A DNA stretch of 64,000 bases, taken from Nitratireductor thuwali. Its GTDB lineage: Bacteria > Pseudomonadota > Alphaproteobacteria > Rhizobiales > Rhizobiaceae. Numbering within the stretch: the first letter of the stretch is position 1; each line of letters starts with the position of its first letter. Where the stretch lies: assembly GCF_036621415.1 (NCBI RefSeq), contig NZ_CP030941.1, forward strand, positions 496,001 through 560,000, given 5' to 3'. Below the pieces are notes generated by a model, which saw only the letters and a program-made list of their open reading frames with translations, searched no databases and had not been told where the DNA came from. Of the stretch, positions 8,277 through 15,824 are shown in pieces. The position numbers and the translations under genes were made by a program.

Positions 8277-9629
8277 CTACTCCGCCGCCGGCTGAAGGTA
8301 GGCTGGACCCAGCCGCACCGCCGTCCTGCGCCAGAAGTCCGACATGAAGGCGGGATCGCGGAAGCGCTCGAGTTCCTCCCAGCCGGGAAACGATGCCGCG
8401 AAGACGTCGGCGCCCATGCGCGCATCCTTGTACGGATTGACCGCTCCGCCCGCGTCCACCGTGATGGCATCCAGCCTTGCCAGAAGATCGAGCGTGGCCC
8501 TGCCCCGGTTGGGAAGATCGAGCGTCAGCGTGTATCCCGGCCGGGGGAAGGACAGGATTCCCGGCGAAGCCGTCCCGCCGAACCGCTTGAGCACGGTGAG
8601 GAACGAGGCCTGCCCCGCATCGCGCGCGGCCTGAAGCATGGCGGGAACGGCTTTGCGGGCCGCCTCCTCCGGCACCACACTCTGGTGCTGATAAAGCCCC
8701 CCGGGCCCGTAGAGCCGGTTCCACCCACGCACGCCGTCGAGCGGAAAGAAATAGCCGCGATAGGGGGCGCGATTGACCCCCGTCCTGCGGCCCTTGGCCC
8801 AGCGATAGGCGGCGTTGAACAGCCTTATCGAGGCGCTGTTGAGCATGTTGAACGGCGGCTGGAAGGGAACGCCCAGCCTTGGCTTGCGCGCCGGCGAAAA
8901 GCTCCCGCCATGGCGGGCATGGTTGGCCGTCATCAGCAGCCCTCTGCCCGCCTTGCGCCCGCCGGCAAGCTGGTCGATCCAGGCTACCGCATATTCGTTT
9001 TCGGCGTCGGCCTCGACGGCGCGGTCGAAATATTCGTCGAGCGTGGCAAACGGCGTGATGTGCTCGTCGACATCGGCGCTGCCAACCTTCAAGAGCCGGA
9101 TGCTGGCCCCCAGGATCAGGCCCGTCAGGCCCATTCCGCCGATGGTCGCGCGGAAATAGTCCTCGTTCTTGCGCGGCCCGCATTCCAGGATCGTTCCGTC
9201 GGAACGCATCAGCGTGAACGAATGCACATGGCAGCCGAAGGTGCCGCGGCGATGGTGGTTCTTGCCGTGAATGTCGTTGGCGATGGCACCGCCGAGCGTG
9301 ACGAGCTGCGTTCCTGGCACGACGGCGGGGAAGAAGCCGCTTGGCGCGGCAAGGGCGATGATGTCGCGCAGCAGAACGCCGGCCTCCGCCTGCAACAGGC
9401 CGGAGCCGGCATCGAAGGAAAGGATGCGGGCCCGTCCGCGCATATCCGCGAGCCTGCCGCGGGAGTTCTGGCAGCTGTCGCCATAGGAGCGGCCATTGCC
9501 GTAGGCGAGCAGACCGCCGGCCGCCGGTGTGCCGCTTTGGAGAAGCTCTATCGCCGCGTCCGCCGTAATTGCATTGCGGCCCGCAGGCGTCGCCATGCCG
9601 AAACTGGGATAGCTGTCTCGCATCGTCAA
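8277..9629 (-). CDS. FAD-binding oxidoreductase, DprE1-like (decaprenylphosphoryl-ribose 2-oxidase family)
   Basis: The 450-aa product has a PCMH-type FAD domain in its first 200 residues: Y-G-N-G-R-S-Y-G-D-S contacts FAD, V-V-P-G-T-Q-L-V-T-L-G-G-A-I-A-N-D-I-H-G-K-N-H-H is the pyrophosphate-binding segment, and G-T-F-G-C-H-V matches the stretch that in mycobacterial DprE1 holds the Cys attacked by benzothiazinones. The C-terminal half is the substrate-binding domain. DprE1 oxidises the 2'-OH of decaprenylphosphoryl-ribose to the keto sugar, the first half of a two-step epimerisation to arabinose. It starts with an ATGA overlap on the HAD-UbiA gene, whose likely product would be its substrate. 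The family call is firm; the sugar is inferred. Confidence 0.85.
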   Translation of the reverse strand: MTMRDSYPSFGMATPAGRNAITADAAIELLQSGTPAAGGLLAYGNGRSYGDSCQNSRGRLADMRGRARILSFDAGSGLLQAEAGVLLRDIIALAAPSGFFPAVVPGTQLVTLGGAIANDIHGKNHHRRGTFGCHVHSFTLMRSDGTILECGPRKNEDYFRATIGGMGLTGLILGASIRLLKVGSADVDEHITPFATLDEYFDRAVEADAENEYAVAWIDQLAGGRKAGRGLLMTANHARHGGSFSPARKPRLGVPFQPPFNMLNSASIRLFNAAYRWAKGRRTGVNRAPYRGYFFPLDGVRGWNRLYGPGGLYQHQSVVPEEAARKAVPAMLQAARDAGQASFLTVLKRFGGTASPGILSFPRPGYTLTLDLPNRGRATLDLLARLDAITVDAGGAVNPYKDARMGADVFAASFPGWEELERFRDPAFMSDFWRRTAVRLGPAYLQPAAE

Positions 9630-11059
9630 AGGCCCGCGGCGAAAAGCAGGAGCGCGCCCAGGCCCGCCACGGCCTGGCTGCGCCAGTCGCGGATGATGAA
9701 GACGATCGGATCGTCATGCATCTCGTCGCGCCGCGCCAATATCCAGATGCGCATGGTGATGTAGAGCACGATCGGACCCAGCGGCCAGATGAGCCAGGGA
9801 TGAGTGTAGAGCGCGTCGATCGTGTCGCTCTGGATATAGAGCGCCAGCACCAGCGCCGAGGAAAAGGCGGACGCCATGCCGGCCTGAGCGATGATCTCCT
9901 GATCCTCGAGCCGGTAGCCGCGCCCTGCCAGGCGCTCGCCGACGGGCACCTCGGTCGAACGCAGCTCCACATAGCGTTTGACCAGCGCCAGCGAGAGGAA
10001 GAAGAACACCGAGAACGCCAGCAGCCAGAACGATACTTCTATGCCCGTCGCCGCGCAGCCGGCCAGGATACGCAGGGTGTAGAGGCCCGCCAGCATGAGC
10101 ACGTCCACCAGAAGCATGCGCTTGACCGCTATCGAATAGGCGGTCGTCGTGACGAGATAGAGCGCCAGCACGGCGGCAAAAACAGGGGGCAGGAAAGCCG
10201 CTGTGCCTGCAGCCACGAGCAGCAGCACCGCCATGGCGCCCAGCCCGAACGGGATCGACAGGACGCCGCTGGCCAAAGGCCGGTTGCGCTTGGTGGCATG
10301 GCGCCTGTCGAGCGCCAGATCGAAGAAGTCGTTCAGGATGTAGATGGCCGACGCCGCGGCGCTGAAGGCGATGAAGGCAAGCGTCGCGTCCAGCAAGACC
10401 GGTGGGTTGCCATATTGATGCGCCAGTACGAGCGGCACGAAGATCAGCGCGTTCTTGAGCCACTGATGCACGCGAAGCATCTTCGCGATCGTGCGCATCG
10501 ACACCTTCGGCGCCGCGATCAGCTCGCCGCCATGGGCCGCCTGCCACACGGAGGCTGCCCGGTCCGGCGCCACGACCACCGCCTGGCGGGCCGCCTCGAA
10601 CACCTTCAGATCCGCCTTGCTGTTGCCGGCATAGTCGAACCCGCCATCGCCGAAGGCCGCAACCAGCGCATCGCGTTTGGTGACGGATGCCATGTTGCAA
10701 TGGGGGTCGGTGCACAGCACCTGGTCGAAAACGCCCAGATGAGCGGCCACCTTCTCGGCGAGCAGGCGCGGCGAAGCGGTGGCCAGCACGATATATCGCC
10801 CCGCTGCCTTTTCTTCCTGCAGCTTTGCCAGCAATTCCGCGCGATAGGGCAGTGCGGCAGGATCGAAATCGATGCGCTCGGCGATGCGGCATTTGAGATG
10901 CGCCCGCCCCTTCATCAGCCACAATGGCAGAAGAAACAGGCACAGCGGCCGCTTGCGGATCAGCAGAAACAGACTTTCCCAAAGAAGATCGGCCGCGATC
11001 AGCGTGCCGTCGAGATCGACGGCAAGCGGTACCGCAATGCGCTCGGATCGCGCGTCCAT
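9626..11059 (-). CDS. HAD phosphatase-UbiA prenyltransferase fusion (decaprenyl-phosphate phosphoribosyltransferase-like)
   Basis: The 477-aa protein has two parts. Residues 1 to about 190 are a HAD hydrolase (V-D-L-D-G-T-L-I near residue 14, then A-T-A-S-P-R and a Y-A-G-N-S-K-A-D metal-site region). From about 195 on it is a UbiA membrane prenyltransferase with eight or nine helices. The motif N-D-F-F-D-L-A-L-D-R-R-H-A-T-K-R-N-R-P with A-S-G, and the later K-R-Y-V-E-L, are much closer to mycobacterial DPPR synthase (Rv3806c) than to ubiquinone-type UbiA. That enzyme transfers 5-phosphoribose to polyprenyl phosphate, and a phosphatase then removes the 5-phosphate. The fused HAD could do this second step. 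It is the first gene of the minus-strand cluster. Confidence 0.85.
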   Translation of the reverse strand: MDARSERIAVPLAVDLDGTLIAADLLWESLFLLIRKRPLCLFLLPLWLMKGRAHLKCRIAERIDFDPAALPYRAELLAKLQEEKAAGRYIVLATASPRLLAEKVAAHLGVFDQVLCTDPHCNMASVTKRDALVAAFGDGGFDYAGNSKADLKVFEAARQAVVVAPDRAASVWQAAHGGELIAAPKVSMRTIAKMLRVHQWLKNALIFVPLVLAHQYGNPPVLLDATLAFIAFSAAASAIYILNDFFDLALDRRHATKRNRPLASGVLSIPFGLGAMAVLLLVAAGTAAFLPPVFAAVLALYLVTTTAYSIAVKRMLLVDVLMLAGLYTLRILAGCAATGIEVSFWLLAFSVFFFLSLALVKRYVELRSTEVPVGERLAGRGYRLEDQEIIAQAGMASAFSSALVLALYIQSDTIDALYTHPWLIWPLGPIVLYITMRIWILARRDEMHDDPIVFIIRDWRSQAVAGLGALLLFAAGL

Positions 11060-11212
11060 GGTGAAGCCCCCGTTTCAGCCATTCGTCACGGGAAATATCC
11101 CGCCCGGCGGCAATCTTTAGCTTTCAACGGCTTCCGAACTCTAAATCCTCGCGCCAATACCGGCCGGCGCACGTGGCATTTCTAGCGACAGCGTTAACAA
11201 CTGGAGAATCAA

Positions 11213-11246
11213 CAAAATAAAAAGCCGGGCAAAACTGCCCGGCTCC
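11213..11246 (-). terminator. Rho-independent terminator after the small secreted-protein gene
   Basis: AGCCGGGCA (11223-11231) pairs with TGCCCGGCT (11236-11244) around a four-base loop. On the minus strand the hairpin is followed by TTTTTATTTTGTT. It lies 30 bp past the stop of the small secreted-protein gene and upstream of the HAD-UbiA gene, so it insulates the sugar cluster from that gene. Confidence 0.85.
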
Positions 11247-11273
11247 GGTGAATGCTTGAAATGACTTCCGGTT

Positions 11274-11537
11274 CTAGCGGATCCGGCCGCGGCCGCCGGT
11301 GATCTCTATGGTCTCGGTCCCGGTCAGGACCTCACGGTCGCCATTCGGCATGGTGACGAAGCAGCCGGCCGGGCAGAACTCGATGGTTTCGCCGGGGCCG
11401 ATCGTAATATCGGCCTGGCTGCCGCCTTCGGTCACGGTGATCGTGCGGGGATCGCCGTCCCGGTTGACGGCGCTGGCGGCCAAAGCAGCCGCGGCGCTGG
11501 CCAGAACGGCCGCGAATGCAAGAAGAGTCCGCTTCAT
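11274..11537 (-). CDS. Small secreted protein of unknown function
   Basis: The product is 87 aa. M-K-R-T-L-L-A-F-A-A-V-L-A-S-A-A-A-A-L-A-A is a clear signal peptide with cleavage near residue 22. The mature part is about 65 residues with a two-Cys segment, E-F-C-P-A-G-C-F-V, and ends in a G-G-R-G-R-I-R tail. The ATG at 11537 is preceded by GAGGGAACAAC, a good ribosome-binding site; the longer upstream frame has no such site. I know no named family, though similar short Cys-pair periplasmic proteins occur in Hyphomicrobiales. It is monocistronic, with its own terminator. Confidence 0.75.
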   Translation of the reverse strand: MKRTLLAFAAVLASAAAALAASAVNRDGDPRTITVTEGGSQADITIGPGETIEFCPAGCFVTMPNGDREVLTGTETIEITGGRGRIR

Positions 11538-11659
11538 GTTGTTCCCTCGGTGTCTCCACCGCCTCTGTCGTTCCGCCACGTCACGATGCGCGACGGATAC
11601 CTCTGTCATTCACGACCCTTATAGGCATAGCCATGTGAACGGCAACTGAACGGTGCGCT

Positions 11660-14095
11660 TCACTCGTTTTGCGCCTGCGCTTCCTCGTTTTCGATCTCTT
11701 TGCCGTCCGATCCGGACGCCCCGGCTCCAGACGGGACCGGGCCGGAGCGGACATGGATATCGCGCTGCGGGAAGGGAATCTCGATGCCTTCCCTTTCGAA
11801 GGCCTCGACGATGGCAAAGCGGATTTCGTTCTGCACTTCGAGCTGCGCCAGGATGTCAGCGAGGTAGACGCGGATCTCGAAATCCAGCGAAGAATCGCCG
11901 AACCCGGCAAACAACACGAAGGGCTCGGGGTTTTTGAGGACGAGCCGATTGTTCTGGGCGATCTCCAGGAGGATCGCATGCACCTTCTTCACATCGGTCC
12001 CGTAGGCCACGCCGACAGGTATCTCCACGCGGCCAAGGCTGTTCTTGTGGGTCCAGTTGCCCACCGCCGCGTTGATGAGCTCCGAGTTCGGCAGGATCAC
12101 CGTCTGGCGCTGGAAGGTCTCGATCTCCGTCGCCCGCACGGAAATCTTCTTGACCGTTCCCGACACCGTGCCCGCCACGATCCAGTCGCCCGCCTTGAAC
12201 GGCCGCTCGACCAGCAGGATAAGGCCGGAAACGAAATTCTCCAGGATGTTGCGCAGGCCGAAGCCGATGCCCACGGACAGCGCGCTGGCCACCAGCGCCA
12301 GGCTCGACAGGTCGATGCCCGCCGTGGCAACGCCGAACAGGGCCGCAACCACCACGCCGGCATAGCCCACCGCGGTGCGCACCGAATTGCGCACGCCCGT
12401 GTCGAGCCGGCTGCGCGCCATCACCCGACCGTCAAGCCAGCCCTGGAACCAGCGCGCGACGAAATAGCCGACGATGAACACCAGAAGCCCGGTCAGGATG
12501 CCGACGAGGGAAAAGGAGATGTTGCCGATGCTGACCCTGTTTGCGATGCCGTAGGTCCAGGCGGTCAATTCGGCCCAGTGGAAGCCCCACTGAAAAAGGA
12601 TCAGCGGCGCTCCGACCAGCACCACCGCCACGTTCGTGGCCAGTCCCGCCACCAGCCCGAGCTGATCGAGTGTCGTGCTGTCCAGGCTGAAGCGCCGGGA
12701 CAACAGCCGCCCCACCGCCGATCCGGCGAAGATCCCGTCGCCTGCCATGGCGCCCCCGGCCAGGAAACCGATATACATGGTCGTCAGGATGGCCCCGGTG
12801 ACGACGACCTGCTGCGACAGGAACCTCGAAAAGCCGATGTAGCCGAACAGCGCCGCGATGATCGTGGCCGCCGCAAACCCATATATCGCCACCCGAAAAG
12901 AGATCGGCCAGGGACGCGGCGGCGCGCCCTCCTTCCCGGCGAACGGCCTTACCGACCCGATCAGGATCAGCAGCACGCCGACGATTATGGTGGCGAGAAA
13001 GCTCGTCGCCACCGTCAGCGACAATTGCGAGCCGAACAGCTCGTAGAGCCTGTTCATGAAGAAGTCGAAGGCGGTAACCGCCGCCGTCGCCCCCACCAGC
13101 AGGCACAGTTTGCCGGCCGCGCCCGTTTGGACCGGCAAAAGCCGCCAGTTCTCCCGCGTCGGCGCGAGGATGCCGTGGGCGAGCCGATAGACGAAGAAGA
13201 CCACGACCGCCACGGAAAACAGCGTCCAAAGCAGCTCGGAAATATCGCCGCGAAGGATCCCGAACGTGTCGAGGAAGAAATAGGCCGAACCCAGGAAGAT
13301 GGCGAAGGCAGCCGAAGGCAGCAGTGTCGACCACAGGGCGAGCGAAAGGCGGCTTAGATAAGTCGGCTCGGCATCATGAAGGTCCGGATCGATCAGATTG
13401 CCGAAGAGCCTGCGCCCGGCCAGATGCAGCACCAGGGCTGCCGCCAGCGAGAAGAACACCGCCAGCAGAAAGCCCCGCAGCTTGAACGTGGTCGCAAAGC
13501 GCAGCCAGGAGGAGACTGTCGTGTAGACCTTTCCCATATCCGTATGGAATTCGTGGGCGACGTCGCTGCTCAATGCGGCGGTTATGTCGTAGCGCCTGGA
13601 AAGCGCGCTGGTGAACAGGTCGCGGCGCATTTGCGCGATCTGCTCTATCGTCCGGTTGATCTGCAGTGAAAGCGCTTCGGCTTCGCCGATCAGCGCGTTG
13701 ATCTCCGCCTTCTCGTCGAGCAGTCTCTGGCGCTCGCGCTGGACCAGTTCCGGCTCAGCCGGCTCGCCCTCCGCCCGCTCGGGTCCCAGCTGTTCAAGCC
13801 TGTCGTTGATCTCTGAAATGCGCGGACGAAACGCGACGCCGCTGGCAAGGAGCTCCCGCACCAGCCTCTCCAGTTCCACGCGAATCTGGACCAGGCCGGT
13901 GTCGTCGCTCGCCTTCTCCCGAAGCTGGGCGACAAGCTTCTCGGTCTGCCGGGAGATCTCATCGATCTTCTCGTCCTGGCTGGCGATAAAGCCGTTGCTG
14001 ACCTCGGACTGAGCCAGGGCCGGCGCACAGAAGATGACGGTCAACAGGAGCAGACAGCCTGAGAATGCTTTGACGAAATCCGACAGGCTGGCCAC
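11660..14095 (-). CDS. MscS-family mechanosensitive ion channel with DUF3772-type N-terminal region
   Basis: The product is about 811 aa. A signal peptide (S-D-F-V-K-A-F-S-G-C-L-L-L-L-T-V-I-F ending A-L-A-Q) is followed by a periplasmic helical region of about 150 residues rich in Glu and Arg, then about ten membrane helices. The MscS pore and beta domain come last: the family pattern G-I-G-F-G-L-R-N-I-L-E-N-F-V-S-G near residue 630, then E-R-P-F-K-A-G-D-W-I-V. It ends in a charged, low-complexity tail. Large MscS proteins release solutes on osmotic downshock. The open frame reaches a TTG at 14155, but the GTG at 14095 directly precedes the signal peptide, so I prefer it. The gene is divergent from soxB. 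Confidence 0.87.
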   Translation of the reverse strand: MASLSDFVKAFSGCLLLLTVIFCAPALAQSEVSNGFIASQDEKIDEISRQTEKLVAQLREKASDDTGLVQIRVELERLVRELLASGVAFRPRISEINDRLEQLGPERAEGEPAEPELVQRERQRLLDEKAEINALIGEAEALSLQINRTIEQIAQMRRDLFTSALSRRYDITAALSSDVAHEFHTDMGKVYTTVSSWLRFATTFKLRGFLLAVFFSLAAALVLHLAGRRLFGNLIDPDLHDAEPTYLSRLSLALWSTLLPSAAFAIFLGSAYFFLDTFGILRGDISELLWTLFSVAVVVFFVYRLAHGILAPTRENWRLLPVQTGAAGKLCLLVGATAAVTAFDFFMNRLYELFGSQLSLTVATSFLATIIVGVLLILIGSVRPFAGKEGAPPRPWPISFRVAIYGFAAATIIAALFGYIGFSRFLSQQVVVTGAILTTMYIGFLAGGAMAGDGIFAGSAVGRLLSRRFSLDSTTLDQLGLVAGLATNVAVVLVGAPLILFQWGFHWAELTAWTYGIANRVSIGNISFSLVGILTGLLVFIVGYFVARWFQGWLDGRVMARSRLDTGVRNSVRTAVGYAGVVVAALFGVATAGIDLSSLALVASALSVGIGFGLRNILENFVSGLILLVERPFKAGDWIVAGTVSGTVKKISVRATEIETFQRQTVILPNSELINAAVGNWTHKNSLGRVEIPVGVAYGTDVKKVHAILLEIAQNNRLVLKNPEPFVLFAGFGDSSLDFEIRVYLADILAQLEVQNEIRFAIVEAFEREGIEIPFPQRDIHVRSGPVPSGAGASGSDGKEIENEEAQAQNE

Positions 14096-14281
14096 GCGGG
14101 TGTGATTCCCTTCAATTCCGGCACCATTGATAGTCGCCGCGCGAAAACCGGGCAACCACGCCGTTCAGGGCACCGGTTCAGCCGAAAGGTCGGTCAACTG
14201 AAAAGGCAGGGCGTATTATTTGCGTCCGCCCGCGCTCGTGCCCTATAGCTTCAGGTCGAATGGGGACGACCGATCAAGACA

Positions 14282-15541
14282 ATGGCTGAATATTCGGCAC
14301 TTTCTCTCCTGAAAAACGCCTTCTCCGGCAATCGCGGCTGGAAACCGGCCTGGCGCAAGGCAAGCCCGAAGCCGGCCTATGACGTGATCGTCGTGGGCGG
14401 CGGCGGACACGGCCTTGCCACGGCCTACTACCTTGCCGCCGAGCACGGCATCCGCAAGGTCGCCGTACTGGAGAAGGGCTGGCTCGGCTCCGGCAATATC
14501 GGCCGCAACACCACCATCGTCCGGTCAAACTATCTCCTGCCCGAATCCATCCGCTTCTACGATCATTCGGTGAGGCTGTGGGAAAACCTTTCCCACGAGT
14601 TGAACTACAACGTCATGTTCTCCCAGCGCGGCGTGCTCAACCTTGCCCATTCGCCGGCTCAGGCCGACGATTATATCCGCCGTGGCAACGCGATGCGCCA
14701 CGAGGGCGGCGACGGGGTGTGGTTGTCGCCGGCGCAGATCGCCCGATATGCGCCTGGCGTCGACATCTCGCCGTCGGCACGCTTTCCCGTTGTCGGCGGC
14801 CTGCTTCAACCGCGCGCCGGCACGGCCCGGCATGACGCCGTGGCTTGGGGTTATGCGCGCGCTGCCGACCGGCTGGGCGTCGACATCATCGAGAACTGCG
14901 AGGTGACCGGGTTCCTGCGCGATGGCGATCAGATCGCCGGTGTCTCCACCTCGCGCGGCGACATACGGGGAAAGAAGGTGGCGGTGGCGGTCGCCGGCAG
15001 CACCGGCCGCGTGATGAAGCTCGCCGGCATTGAGAACCTGCCCATCGAAAGCCATGTGCTTCAAGCTTTTGTCTCCGAATCCATCAAGCCGTTTGTCGAT
15101 TGCGTCGTCACCTTCGGCGCCGGCCACCTCTACATGTCCCAGTCCGACAAGGGCGGTCTCGTCTTCGGCGGCAGCCTCGACCTTTACAACTCCTATGCCC
15201 AGCGCGGAAATCTGCCCTTGGTCGAGGAAGTCATGAGCGAAATGACGGCCATGTTCCCCGCTGTCGCAAGGCTGCGCCTGCTGCGTTCGTGGGGCGGCGT
15301 CATGGACATGTCGATGGACGGCTCGCCGATCATCACAAAGGGACCGCTGCCGGGCATGTATCTCAATTGCGGCTGGTGCTATGGCGGCTTCAAGGCCACA
15401 CCGGCCTCAGGCTATTCCTTCGCCTGGACCATTGCCAAGGACGAGCCGCACCCGATCAACGCGCCCTTCACCCTCAGCCGGTTCGAGCGCGGCGTCATCA
15501 TCGACGAAAAGGGCCAGGGGCCCACGCCGAAGCTGCATTGA
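14282..15541 (+). CDS. soxB: Sarcosine oxidase beta subunit
   Basis: The 419-aa length and sequence match the heterotetrameric enzyme's beta subunit. The N-terminus (Y-S-A-L-S-L-L-K-N-A-F-S-G-N) precedes the FAD site V-V-G-G-G-G-H-G-L-A-T-A at about residue 37. G-N-I-G-R-N-T-T-I-V-R-S-N-Y follows, and A-R-H-D-A-V-A-W-G-Y-A-R is the stretch that very probably carries the covalently FMN-bound His. The complex oxidises sarcosine to glycine, passing the methyl group to tetrahydrofolate and making H2O2. It is the first gene of soxB-D-A-G, with soxD starting 10 bp downstream. The 186-bp gap from the divergent MscS gene must hold the promoter, which I could not pinpoint. Confidence 0.95.
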   Translation: MAEYSALSLLKNAFSGNRGWKPAWRKASPKPAYDVIVVGGGGHGLATAYYLAAEHGIRKVAVLEKGWLGSGNIGRNTTIVRSNYLLPESIRFYDHSVRLWENLSHELNYNVMFSQRGVLNLAHSPAQADDYIRRGNAMRHEGGDGVWLSPAQIARYAPGVDISPSARFPVVGGLLQPRAGTARHDAVAWGYARAADRLGVDIIENCEVTGFLRDGDQIAGVSTSRGDIRGKKVAVAVAGSTGRVMKLAGIENLPIESHVLQAFVSESIKPFVDCVVTFGAGHLYMSQSDKGGLVFGGSLDLYNSYAQRGNLPLVEEVMSEMTAMFPAVARLRLLRSWGGVMDMSMDGSPIITKGPLPGMYLNCGWCYGGFKATPASGYSFAWTIAKDEPHPINAPFTLSRFERGVIIDEKGQGPTPKLH

Positions 15542-15551
15542 GGATCGAAAG

Positions 15552-15824
15552 ATGCTGATTTCCTGCCCCCATTGCGGCCCGCGCGACCTTGCCGAGTTCA
15601 CCTATCAGGGCGATGCCGCCCGAACCCGGCCGGACCCCGCCTCCACCGACACCGCCGCCTGGCACGCATATGTCTACGAACGGCCCAACCCGGCGGGACT
15701 GCATCGCGAGTACTGGCAGCATTCGGGCGGCTGCCGCTCTCATCTGCTGGTTGTCCGCGATACGGTCAGCCACGAGATCGTCTCGGCCGAATTTGCCCGA
15801 AAAGCGCGGGAGAAGACCGGATGA
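15552..15824 (+). CDS. soxD: Sarcosine oxidase delta subunit
   Basis: The 90-aa product is the small zinc-binding subunit of heterotetrameric sarcosine oxidase. Ligands are visible as Cys-x2-Cys near the N-terminus (S-C-P-H-C-G-P-R) and as H-S-G-G-C-R-S-H further on; Y-Q-H-S/Y-W-Q-H-S-G-G-C is a hallmark of the family. GGATCGAAAG precedes the ATG. Its TGA overlaps the soxA ATG (ATGA, 15821-15824), which implies coupled translation. Confidence 0.93.
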   Translation: MLISCPHCGPRDLAEFTYQGDAARTRPDPASTDTAAWHAYVYERPNPAGLHREYWQHSGGCRSHLLVVRDTVSHEIVSAEFARKAREKTG

